A DNA stretch of 64,000 nt from the NCBI GenBank assembly GCA_030425485.1, contig JAUIAM010000002.1, forward strand, positions 62,001 through 126,000. Reading direction: 5' to 3'. The translations under genes and the position numbers were made by a program. The first letter of the stretch is position 1, and each line of letters begins with the position of its first letter. The notes under the pieces are model-generated. The model was not told where the DNA came from and did no database searches. It saw nothing but the letters and a program-made list of their open reading frames with translations. Origin of the DNA: Verrucomicrobiia bacterium. GTDB lineage: Bacteria > Verrucomicrobiota > Verrucomicrobiia > Opitutales > Cerasicoccaceae. This document shows, piece after piece, positions 55,510-63,628 of the stretch.

Positions 55510-56226
55510 CTACTCCGCGCCCTCTAGCAACACCCAGCCGTATCGCTCGGGGTTATGCGGATGTTGGCGTGGCAATCGAGGGTCTGACCAGATAGTGAGG
55601 ACTCGCTCCTCCCCCGCAGGGTGATCCCAACGCGCGAAATTCATGCGCCACTGGTGCGGCACACTCTCGCTTCCGAGCAGCTTTGCCACTTCGGCCAAAG
55701 ACACCGTCAATGTGGCCTGATAACCCGGCCCGGAAAACGAAGCCCCCGCAGGGGCTTCCTCAAAAAAGGTAAATGCGGCAGTAACACGGATTAAGTCAGG
55801 CGAGGTATCGATACGGTTTACATGTCGATAGACGTAGTCGGTAATCGTGCCGAGCGTATTGACCTCGATCCCCACTGCTTTACCAGGGGTGTTTTCTGGC
55901 AGGCTGAGGAACAGCTCCACGCAGTCATCTCGAAAGGTCTCGCTGTCGCGTCCGGTTCGCGTAGCGCGGATATCTGCATCGCTGACGACATAGACCACAC
56001 GCAACACATCTCCTTCGCAGGAGACGTAGACATCCGTCGGCGTCGCCCGCGGGCTCGCATCCTCCCAATACGAATGCAACTGCAGGTGGGCCGGAGCCGC
56101 TGACGCATCAGGCCCGAGCTTCAGCACAGGCACATCCGGCCCACCCGGAAGTGACTCGCTCCCCTGCATTGCCAGGCAACCCGTCATCAACAGGCTGGCC
56201 GTGGCTAGAATCGAATGCGCAATCAC
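55510..56226 (-). CDS. CBM9-like lipoprotein
   Basis: This 238-residue protein has a short hydrophobic leader ending LLMTGC, a lipobox with Cys for lipidation, so it is probably anchored to a membrane. The rest is a CBM9/DOMON-type beta-sandwich: LQLHSYWEDASP, SCEGDVLRVVYVVSDADI, DDCVELFLSLPEN and MNFARWDH with the conserved aromatic strands. I start at GTG 56226 because no ATG precedes the lipobox; TTG 56232 is the alternative. It is the last gene of the operon starting at 60067 and ends four bases from the convergent O-acetylesterase. It probably binds released glycan at the surface. A paralogue-like CBM9 protein is at 40871. Confidence 0.75.
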   Translation of the reverse strand: MIAHSILATASLLMTGCLAMQGSESLPGGPDVPVLKLGPDASAAPAHLQLHSYWEDASPRATPTDVYVSCEGDVLRVVYVVSDADIRATRTGRDSETFRDDCVELFLSLPENTPGKAVGIEVNTLGTITDYVYRHVNRIDTSPDLIRVTAAFTFFEEAPAGASFSGPGYQATLTVSLAEVAKLLGSESVPHQWRMNFARWDHPAGEERVLTIWSDPRLPRQHPHNPERYGWVLLEGAE

Positions 56227-56239
56227 AAGCAAGAGGATC

Positions 56240-57067
56240 TTAGGACTTCGGCATCAGGGCAATGGCGGAGTTCTCACCACTCCCATAGGTCACGGTGAAT
56301 GCCTGCTCGCCCACCTTGAGCGTAGCGCCCTCGACCAAGCCTTCAAAGGTGCCCTCCAGGGTGCCGTATTCGATCAATATTACGGGCCCGGAGAAACGCG
56401 CCTTCTTGGGGAGCGCAGTCGGGCTGACCACAAGTTCCGCACCCGGCAGCAGGCTCAAGACCTCGGCTCGGGCGCTCGCCTCAGCACTGCCGAGGTAGTC
56501 GTCGATGAAGTAGAGGAATCCATTACCGGAGATCACCAGTTTGCCCTGCCAGTCAAGTTTCGTCCCCGGCGTTCCGCTCAGGTAGAGCCGCCCTTTGCGA
56601 GGACCAGCCCCCAGAGCCAGCACGCCACCCATGCCCGACTTGGCCGTGCCGATCAGTGCACCGCCATTCAGGCGCAGCGCCCCGTTGCCGTAATTTGGAC
56701 CCTTGCCATGACGGGCAATCTGGGTCGCAAAGCCCGACTGCCCGGTAATGTTGATCGAGCCGCCCTTGAGCACAGTGACGTCCCCAAACTCGCGCATGTC
56801 GCCGATGGCCAATCCACCAATCGTAACCGAGGCCTGGAGCGTTGCCTTACCCCGGTTGCCTATGACGGCTGAGTCTTTGGGCGCGTAGAGGGGAACGGCC
56901 TTGTCCTCCCAGTGGGCCGCATCCGCCCAATTGCCCACGGCGGCCTCGACCCATCGGTGAAAAGTAACAGCCTCCTCCTGTCCGTTCGACAGAACGGGCA
57001 GGCATGAGAGCGCCAGAATGACAAGGGCACACAGCTTCTTTGGCCTGTATTGAAATAGTGAATACAT
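56240..57067 (-). CDS. Secreted beta-helix/autotransporter-like protein
   Basis: This 275-residue protein has a signal peptide (about 1-29, ALVILALSCLPVLSNG) and a repeated Gly/Ala/Ile pattern typical of a right-handed beta-helix or autotransporter-type passenger: GNRGKATLQASVTIGGLAIG, ITGQSGFATQIARHGKG, ALRLNGGALIG and LYLSGTPG. The first part, HRWVEAAVGNWADAAHWEDK, matches the start of many PEP-CTERM/autotransporter adhesins (G-x-W-x-x-x-x-W). A short beta domain closes it. No catalytic residues are visible. It lies 18 bases behind the BNR protein, so it is probably a surface-structure component of the same operon. Confidence 0.65.
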   Translation of the reverse strand: MYSLFQYRPKKLCALVILALSCLPVLSNGQEEAVTFHRWVEAAVGNWADAAHWEDKAVPLYAPKDSAVIGNRGKATLQASVTIGGLAIGDMREFGDVTVLKGGSINITGQSGFATQIARHGKGPNYGNGALRLNGGALIGTAKSGMGGVLALGAGPRKGRLYLSGTPGTKLDWQGKLVISGNGFLYFIDDYLGSAEASARAEVLSLLPGAELVVSPTALPKKARFSGPVILIEYGTLEGTFEGLVEGATLKVGEQAFTVTYGSGENSAIALMPKS

Positions 57068-57085
57068 GATGAGCTAACCTCCGCA

Positions 57086-59353
57086 CTACTGGCATGCACA
57101 TTGAGCAACGGCAGCGGAAGGCAGCACAGCGGTGTATACACCTCCCCCAAAATTCGTCACATAGATGCGATTGGAGTTCTCCGGGTGAAACGTGATTTCC
57201 AGCGGACGCCAGAAAGGATAGTTTTCCAACTGGGACCAAGTAGCACCGCCGTCCAGGCTGGTGAATACACCATCACCCATGTGCTCCCATGAACTCAGAA
57301 ACAGACAATCCGGGTCCTCAGGGTGAACGGCCAGCGCGTAGCAAGGCCCGTCGTAAATCCTGGTCCAGCTCTCCCCGTAGTCTTCCGACTTCCAGGCCCC
57401 GCCATTGCGGGACTTTAGGTCCTGCGTCTTCTGCAGTGCGGTAACGTAGATCGTACCGGGTCGCTCAGGCACGAGCTCGAAGTTCACCAGATGCGGGACC
57501 TCGGGACGGGTGAAAAGCTCTTCCCATGTCTGACCATCATCCACACTTACGTAAAGCGAACCGGCCTCACGTCCATCGTCCGAAACCCGAATCATACTCA
57601 GCGCGTAGAGATTTCCCTCTCCGTCACCTCGCACACGGATAACGTTCAGGTTCGCTGTATCCAAACCGGCATTCCGCTTTTCCCAGGTAGCCCCGCCATC
57701 CTGGCTGAGGTATAGCCCGTGTCCTGGCACTGCGGCCCAGAGCACTTCAGCGCCTGCCACTGAGCGCTCGGGGTCGAGCCAGATATCCGTGACAGCGCGG
57801 TTGGGCAGGCTACGGCTTTGCGTTGCGTTTCGCCAGGTCAGGCCGCCGTCATCGGAGCGGGCTACGCCACCAAAATACTTGCCGAGGTCCTTGTGGTACT
57901 TCCACGAAAAGATGTCATGCGTCCGGGACGAGGCCGCCCACAGGCGCCCCTCCACCTCAGGAGAGAAGGCCAGCGCATAGATGTTGTTATGCCAGGGGTT
58001 GCCCTCGTAACTATAGGTCCAGTTCTCACCCGCATCGGCACTGGACCAACCACCAAAGTCGGTCGAGGCGATGTATTGGCGATCGCTGTTGAGCGGGGAA
58101 AAGTAATAGTTCCAGCAAGAGAGCATCATCATGCCACCGGCGGGCTGATCGGCGGTAACGCCCGTTGGCCCCTGAACCTGACGCCAGGTCAGGCCGCCGT
58201 CATTGGTCATATAAACCGCGGTAATGGTGGAGACGATGACATGGTCGGGATCGTTCGGATCGACGTTGATGCAGAAGGGCTTCACTTGCCAGCCCCAGAT
58301 ACCGGTCAACCACGTCGTGTTGGTGATGTTATACCGCTCCATCAGCGGATGCTGAAAGAGCGTGGGCGTCCAGCTCAGGCCACCGTCGCTGCTGCGAAAA
58401 ACATTGGAAATGCCCTGAGCCAACGGGTCGTTGTCGCGGATTCCCTGGTAGGTTACATAGAGCACCTTCGGGTCCGCTGAACTGACCGCCATACGCTGAT
58501 ACTGTTCGCGGTCACTCTGTGGCTGGATCAAGCCCTCGGTTGCAACCCGTTCCCAAGTAGTGCCGTTGTCACCCGAGGCATAAATGCCGATAGATAAGTC
58601 TTCCTCGTGCCGTGTGAGCAGGAGCTTTCCATCAGCCGCAATCAGGTCATAAACCTTGCGCGGCTGCTCCACAGGCAGAAGCTCGAGAGCGGTCTGCTCC
58701 CACGTCATGCCCTGATCCGTGCTTTTCCACAAGTATGTGTCTGTGGCCACAAGCAGCGCGGACTCGCCCGAGGCATCCGTGTTGAACCACACGTTGGCTA
58801 CTTCCCTCGCCTCCTCATTGATTTCCGAGGCATAGGTCCAAGTCTGCCCGGCGTCGCGGGTGATATAGACCGTCACGACATCAAAAGGTGGCAGAGCCCG
58901 GAATACAGCCACGCCGTACTCCGGGTCCTGCGGTGAAAAACGAACGTGGCGCGGGCCGCGCTCGTTGCGCTCCAAAATCCCGGGGATACGTTTCCAGTTC
59001 AGCCCCTTGTCGTCGGAAATCAGAAACCCATCATTAGTTCCGACAAGTACGCGGCTCTCAATCGTGGGGTGAAAGGACCATGCCGCCTGTGGGTAGTTGC
59101 CACTGGTCAACACCGAGTGAATCTGCGCAAACGGCATGAGCGTCCAAGTCTCTCCACCATCCTCACTGCGAAAGGCACCACCCATATCGTTGTTGCAAAA
59201 GATGAGATCCGAATCGTGTGGCGAGATAGCCACACCCCGGAAACACCCACCTCCTCCAGGGCTGGTTGCCACCCACTGAACGGGGTCATTGGCGATAGCG
59301 ACATGAGAGACGAAAACCTGAGTCAACAGGCACAGCACACCCATGCGCAGCAT
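57086..59353 (-). CDS. Large secreted BNR/Asp-box beta-propeller protein (GH74/sialidase-superfamily-like)
   Basis: This 755-residue protein has a signal peptide (MLRMGVLCLLTQVFVSHVAI, then AND). It contains about 13 Asp boxes (S/T-x-D-x-G-x-T/S/N-W), for example RSEDGGETW, TNDGGLTW, SQDGGATW and SLDGGATW, distributed along the whole chain. That number suggests two seven-bladed propellers as in GH74 xyloglucanases and VPS10-like proteins. The catalytic Asp pair of GH74 cannot be confirmed. I use ATG 59353 because it gives a compact signal; a GTG lies at 59371. It is in the operon behind a PEP-CTERM gene. Role: probably an exo-acting or binding glycanase outside the cell. Confidence 0.75.
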   Translation of the reverse strand: MLRMGVLCLLTQVFVSHVAIANDPVQWVATSPGGGGCFRGVAISPHDSDLIFCNNDMGGAFRSEDGGETWTLMPFAQIHSVLTSGNYPQAAWSFHPTIESRVLVGTNDGFLISDDKGLNWKRIPGILERNERGPRHVRFSPQDPEYGVAVFRALPPFDVVTVYITRDAGQTWTYASEINEEAREVANVWFNTDASGESALLVATDTYLWKSTDQGMTWEQTALELLPVEQPRKVYDLIAADGKLLLTRHEEDLSIGIYASGDNGTTWERVATEGLIQPQSDREQYQRMAVSSADPKVLYVTYQGIRDNDPLAQGISNVFRSSDGGLSWTPTLFQHPLMERYNITNTTWLTGIWGWQVKPFCINVDPNDPDHVIVSTITAVYMTNDGGLTWRQVQGPTGVTADQPAGGMMMLSCWNYYFSPLNSDRQYIASTDFGGWSSADAGENWTYSYEGNPWHNNIYALAFSPEVEGRLWAASSRTHDIFSWKYHKDLGKYFGGVARSDDGGLTWRNATQSRSLPNRAVTDIWLDPERSVAGAEVLWAAVPGHGLYLSQDGGATWEKRNAGLDTANLNVIRVRGDGEGNLYALSMIRVSDDGREAGSLYVSVDDGQTWEELFTRPEVPHLVNFELVPERPGTIYVTALQKTQDLKSRNGGAWKSEDYGESWTRIYDGPCYALAVHPEDPDCLFLSSWEHMGDGVFTSLDGGATWSQLENYPFWRPLEITFHPENSNRIYVTNFGGGVYTAVLPSAAVAQCACQ

Positions 59354-59407
59354 TTGAGACAATATCTGCACGAGATTAAGTTGGGAAACGGTAAATGATT
59401 GATGAAA

Positions 59408-60067
59408 CTAGGCGCGGCGGCTCAGACGGCGACGCAGCGTAACCCCGCAAAGGGCGAGCAGGCCGGCCATTGCGGCAAAGGCGCTCGGCTCGGGAATCGC
59501 GGTCGAATTGATGTCGAGTGCATCAAAGGCGTAGCCGGCACCATTCAGGTTTGAGGCCAGGGCGTAGAAACCAATATCGTGCCCCAGGACAAGTTCGCTT
59601 CCCTCTGTCTCGGTCGTACCGGTAATGGTCCAGGTAACAGTCCAGGTCTCCCACTCACCGCTGGCAGGAGTCGGATCAGAGACGATGACGCGGCTGTCGA
59701 GGATACGCTCGGAGTACTGGTAGTTGCCATCGTCATTGGTGTCGGCCATCAGCAGAAAGGAGATACCACTAGCAAAGTCCCTCGCGTCAAGCTTACCCAC
59801 GGAGAAGGTCGCCGTGTAGTTACCCTCGATGAATTCCACATCGGTAAAGTACTTCCAGGCACCACGGTTTTGGCTGCTGGTCGTGGTCGCAAAAAAGAAG
59901 GTGTCGCCTTCAACAGGCGTCAGACCAAATGTAGCGGGAGAAAAGCCACCGCTGGTGATATAGGTCCAGCCGTCATCCGTGTCGACGGGATCGCTGATCG
60001 TAACTTGAGCATTGAGACTGAGGCTGGCAAGCAGAGCTACGAGTGAGCTGAGGAGTATGTTTTTCAT
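59408..60067 (-). CDS. PEP-CTERM sorting domain protein
   Basis: This 219-residue secreted protein has a signal peptide (1-20, LLSSLVALLASLSLNA), a beta-sandwich domain (about 22-185, with ISFLLMADTNDDGNYQYSER) and the exosortase tag IPEPSAFAAMAGLLALCG followed by the basic LRRRLSRRA end. It is the first gene of the four-gene operon 60067-55510. It probably displays or anchors the beta-propeller and beta-helix proteins on the surface, or acts as a glycan-binding protein. A LacI-type operator copy lies 53 bases upstream. Confidence 0.88.
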   Translation of the reverse strand: MKNILLSSLVALLASLSLNAQVTISDPVDTDDGWTYITSGGFSPATFGLTPVEGDTFFFATTTSSQNRGAWKYFTDVEFIEGNYTATFSVGKLDARDFASGISFLLMADTNDDGNYQYSERILDSRVIVSDPTPASGEWETWTVTWTITGTTETEGSELVLGHDIGFYALASNLNGAGYAFDALDINSTAIPEPSAFAAMAGLLALCGVTLRRRLSRRA

Positions 60068-60119
60068 AACTTAGTCTATTGGGGTTGATGGGTTACAGAA
60101 TAGAATCGTTACACATGAT

Positions 60120-60136
60120 GTTAAACTATTTCACAA
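60120..60136 (-). promoter_or_regulatory. LacI-type operator copy C
   Basis: Plus-strand GTTAAACTATTTCACAA, matching 14 of 17 bases of copy A (53863). It lies 53 bases before the PEP-CTERM start at 60067. Confidence 0.55.
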
Positions 60137-60169
60137 ATTGCAAGAGAATTTCCCAACCAAGCCAACACA

Positions 60170-60189
60170 ACTCAATAACACTATTGAGT
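60170..60189. promoter_or_regulatory. Perfect 20-bp inverted repeat
   Basis: ACTCAATA (60170-60177), loop ACAC, TATTGAGT (60182-60189). It lies between the LacI stop (60294) and the PEP-CTERM start (60067). It could terminate the LacI transcript or be another regulator site. No clear T-run follows on the minus strand. Confidence 0.4.
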
Positions 60190-60293
60190 GCTCAACCAGC
60201 AACAAGCCCCGGCGGCATTAAATAGCCCGGAATGTTCCTTTACGTACAGTGTGCTGATTCATGCTTGGGGTAGCCTGGTTAGCTCTATCGAGC

Positions 60294-61283
60294 TTAATGC
60301 GACTCTCGCTGGAGCAGGCGCACGGGCATCGTCTCGACATTCGGCTTAATGGATGGGTCAGCAATCAAGCTGGCTAAGATTGTCACGGCGCGCTCTGCGA
60401 TGTCGCGCAGGGGCTCTTCAATCGTCGTCATCGGAGGGCTCAGGAACTCTGAAACACCGTGAACCTCTCCACCGATTAAAGCAATTTCCTGGGGAATTTT
60501 CTTACCCAAAACGTTGTTGATAACGCTCAAGGCCTCAAGTGCCTCGTAGCTTGATCCGGGGACATAGATTGCATCTGCTCCGAGCCGGATGACGCGGCTG
60601 ACAGCAGCGTAGAGCGACACCTCGTCGCCGCGCAGGACAAAGAGCTCGGGCTCAACTTCGAGCCCTGCCTGCGTGATACCTGCCTTGTACCCTTCCATGC
60701 GGATGAGCTCATGGCTATTGGGATCGCCGACAAAGGCCAGGCGCTTCCTGCCCTTTTTGGCAAAACACTCCGCAGCCAGCAGCCCGCTCGCCTTACAGTC
60801 GCTGCGCAGGACATGATAATTTTCGTTCCCCGAGAAATCATCAATCATGACGATCGGCGTGTGCTTGAGCAGTTCGTTGGCCGTAGGGTAAAAATCCGGG
60901 TACTCGCCCAGCACGATCACACCGTCGAGGTAAACATTCTTCAGGTCTTCAAGCGGGTTCTCCGGCGTCATCATGGCCATGCCGTTGCGACACAAGGCGA
61001 AAGCGATTCGCGCGGCCAGGGCTTGGCTGTATGTCCCATCGTGCCGCGTATGCCATTGGGGCTCGGCCACGACCGCCACTTGGTGCGTGCGGACCTGAGC
61101 CTGCGGCTTGAAACCGATTGAGCGGGCGATGTCCAACACCTTGGTACGTGTGTCGTCATGCACACGGCCGCGATTGTTCAACACGCGGCTGACTGTGCCC
61201 GGGGATACCCCGGCCAGCGTGGCTACGCGATAGACACTCGGGCGCTTGCCGGACTTGCCACTCTCTTGGGTCGTTTTGCTCAT
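60294..61283 (-). CDS. LacI family transcriptional regulator
   Basis: This 329-residue regulator has an N-terminal LacI HTH (about 17-62: YRVATLAGVSPGTVSRVLNN with RVHDDTRTKVLDIARSIGF) and a periplasmic-binding-type sugar domain. I start at ATG 61283, 16 bases behind the GH42 stop; the longer frame to 61355 would overlap the GH42 gene by 56 bases. The gene is the second of the GH42 operon, so it probably represses its own operon. The near-palindromes at 53863, 60120 and 63472 are its best candidate operators. The effector is likely a galactose- or glycan-derived sugar. Confidence 0.92.
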   Translation of the reverse strand: MSKTTQESGKSGKRPSVYRVATLAGVSPGTVSRVLNNRGRVHDDTRTKVLDIARSIGFKPQAQVRTHQVAVVAEPQWHTRHDGTYSQALAARIAFALCRNGMAMMTPENPLEDLKNVYLDGVIVLGEYPDFYPTANELLKHTPIVMIDDFSGNENYHVLRSDCKASGLLAAECFAKKGRKRLAFVGDPNSHELIRMEGYKAGITQAGLEVEPELFVLRGDEVSLYAAVSRVIRLGADAIYVPGSSYEALEALSVINNVLGKKIPQEIALIGGEVHGVSEFLSPPMTTIEEPLRDIAERAVTILASLIADPSIKPNVETMPVRLLQRESH

Positions 61284-61299
61284 ATGCTGCGGGATAGGG

Positions 61300-63417
61300 T
61301 CATGATTTTGTAGAAACCAAGGGCCTCGGCATGGCAGCCGCTGGCTTAGGCTCACCGGTGTGCCCCACCTTAACTACTGTCACACCCAAGGGTTTCAAGC
61401 TAAGACTTTCGTCACTGACCGAAACGCCATCCAGACTGGCGACCTCCTGCCCGGCAAGCGGTATAGCCTGCGTATGGTGGGTAAAGTTCATCAGAAAAAC
61501 ATAACGGTGGTCGCCATTCACGCGCTGACGGGCATGCACTCCTTCGGGCAACGCACAGGGCCAGCAAGTGGCCAACCCCAGGGATTCACTCAAGTCGGCT
61601 ACGAGGTCATTCACAAACGCTGCCTCCGCGCGGCAGCCGGAGTACATCGCAGCGCCGCGACCAACACGGTTTCGGGTCAGACAAGGGGTGCCCGAAAAAT
61701 ACTGGCTGCCATATCGCGCCAATACCTCGGCCCCTTCCACCTCGATCAACTCGCTCAAGTCAACCGAAGCATAATCGCCCGAAAGCGCGCTCAGCGCACG
61801 TTCCGGCACGATGGCCACGCGCTCATGATCACGATGTACAAAGGTCTCCAACACCCGAATGCCCAGCAACTCACGCAGCGGTGCCAGCTGCCCGCCCTCG
61901 AAGATCAAATCGCTGTCGTTGACCCAACCAGAGCCATAGGTGAAAAGCAGGCACCCGCCCCCCTCCACGAAGCGGGTCATGCGCTCGGCCACCCCGTCCT
62001 TCAGCATGTAAAGCAGCGGCGCGATCACCAGCTTGTACCCATCGATCGGCGCTTCTTCCACGATCAGATCCGTGGCGATAGACTGGCGCCAAAGGGCATG
62101 GTACCAAGTTTCGATTTCCTCGATGTAGCCCTTACGGTCATTGCGCAGGCTCTGGTTGTCTTCGTAGGCCCAGCGGTTATCCCAGTCGAAATATATGGCT
62201 GCTTCCACTGGAGTCGTCGCGCCGGAAAGCTCCCCCAGCCCGGCCAAGGTCTGCCCCAGCTCTGCAACTTCGCGAAACACGCGCGAGTTGGCCGTATGCC
62301 CATGATTAACCACCGCACCGTGAAACTTCTCCGGTCCGCCGCGACTGGCACGCCACTGGAAGTACTGGACCGAATCCGCCCCGTGCGCCACGGCCTGCAG
62401 CGAAGACAAGCGATGCATGCCCGGTTGCTTCGGGCGGTTCACTTCTTGCCAGTTTAATATGCTGGGCGTCGATTCCATAAGCAGGAACGGCTTGCCCCCG
62501 CCAAGCGAGCGGTTCAGGTCGTGCCAAAAACCGGTTCGGCTGGCGACAAGGACTTCGTCTTTGGCGTCGTCGTGCCAGCGGGGATAGGCATCCCAGGACA
62601 CCACGTCGAGCTCTGCGCATATTTTGGAGCTATCCACCCCATCGAAGATCCCCATCGTGTTGGTGGTCACAGGTGTTGTCTGGTCGCACAGGCGCAGGGC
62701 CGCAATCTCAGCCTGCATAAAATCAACCGTCTGGGCGGTCGTGAAACGCTTCCAGTCCAGATTAAGCCCATGCAGTTGCGGCTCGCCATGGGGTGTCGGA
62801 GGCTCTACCTGCGACCAGTCGGTATAAACATGGCTCCAGAAAGCCGTCCACCAGGCTTTGTTCAGTGCCTCCAGGCTGCCGTAACGCCGCTGCAACCATT
62901 CACGGAACGCCGCTTTGCACAGGTCACAGAAGCACTCGCCGCAGTACTCATTGGAGACATGCCAGAGGAGCACCTGATCCAGATGTCCATATCGACGCGC
63001 CAACTGCTCGTTGATCGCCGCAACCTTTCGACGGTACTGGGGCGAGGTCATGCAATGGTTGTGACGGAAACCAAAGCCGTTGCGCTGGCCGTTCTTGTTG
63101 ACGCGCAAAACCTCCGGGTAACGCTGGGCCAGCCATGCCGGACGCGCCCCACTGGGCGTGGCCATAAAGATGCTTATCTCCGCACGGGTCAGTAATCCCA
63201 CCACTTCATCAAACCAACCAAAATCGTACTTCTCGTCATCTGTTTCCAGAAAAGACCAGGCAAACATCCCGATAGAGACGACATTTACGCCGCACTGCTG
63301 CATGAGGGCAATATCCTCACGCCAGACATCAGGCGACCACTGTTCCGGACAGTAGTCAGCACCATGCAAGATGCGCCCTTGCGGACTCCAAAGGGTACGG
63401 GTGATATCTATAGGCAT
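61300..63417 (-). CDS. GH42 beta-galactosidase
   Basis: This 705-residue protein has the GH42 three-domain layout. The first 380 residues form the catalytic barrel: LHGADYCPEQWSPDVWREDI, the acid/base Glu in LWHVSNEYCGE (N156, E157), a cysteine cluster (C122, C159, C162, C164, C167) that likely binds zinc as in GH42 trimers, and the nucleophile Glu in LLMESTPS (E315). A trimerisation domain and a C-terminal beta domain follow (VNGDHRYVFLMNFTHHTQAI). It hydrolyses beta-galactosides, probably in the cytosol since no signal peptide is visible. I use ATG 63417; TTG 63429 is the alternative. A LacI-type operator lies 54 bases upstream. Confidence 0.93.
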   Translation of the reverse strand: MPIDITRTLWSPQGRILHGADYCPEQWSPDVWREDIALMQQCGVNVVSIGMFAWSFLETDDEKYDFGWFDEVVGLLTRAEISIFMATPSGARPAWLAQRYPEVLRVNKNGQRNGFGFRHNHCMTSPQYRRKVAAINEQLARRYGHLDQVLLWHVSNEYCGECFCDLCKAAFREWLQRRYGSLEALNKAWWTAFWSHVYTDWSQVEPPTPHGEPQLHGLNLDWKRFTTAQTVDFMQAEIAALRLCDQTTPVTTNTMGIFDGVDSSKICAELDVVSWDAYPRWHDDAKDEVLVASRTGFWHDLNRSLGGGKPFLLMESTPSILNWQEVNRPKQPGMHRLSSLQAVAHGADSVQYFQWRASRGGPEKFHGAVVNHGHTANSRVFREVAELGQTLAGLGELSGATTPVEAAIYFDWDNRWAYEDNQSLRNDRKGYIEEIETWYHALWRQSIATDLIVEEAPIDGYKLVIAPLLYMLKDGVAERMTRFVEGGGCLLFTYGSGWVNDSDLIFEGGQLAPLRELLGIRVLETFVHRDHERVAIVPERALSALSGDYASVDLSELIEVEGAEVLARYGSQYFSGTPCLTRNRVGRGAAMYSGCRAEAAFVNDLVADLSESLGLATCWPCALPEGVHARQRVNGDHRYVFLMNFTHHTQAIPLAGQEVASLDGVSVSDESLSLKPLGVTVVKVGHTGEPKPAAAMPRPLVSTKS

Positions 63418-63471
63418 CGACGAGATCAAATGGGTAAAGAAGACAGGCTAAGATAAAATCTATCCATATGC

Positions 63472-63488
63472 GTAAAACATTTTAACAA
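63472..63488 (-). promoter_or_regulatory. LacI-type operator copy B
   Basis: Plus-strand GTAAAACATTTTAACAA, identical to copy A (53863) except at the two central positions. It lies 54 bases before the GH42 start (63417), the operon that also encodes the LacI regulator. Confidence 0.65.
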
Positions 63489-63628
63489 TCAGGGCAAACA
63501 AAAACCTGAGTGTTGCGCAAATATCTGTCACATAGACCTCCAGAGCCTCTCTGCTTCTCAAGGCATGGAGGCGGATGGAGCGCAGGAAGCCCCAAGCAGA
63601 GGCATCCGAGCAGGCTTGCCGGCGCAGA

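Noticed and set aside
60170-60189. Fourth LacI operator copy at the 20-bp inverted repeat
   Set aside because: Its sequence ACTCAATA/TATTGAGT does not match the shared 17-bp pattern; left as an unexplained inverted repeat.
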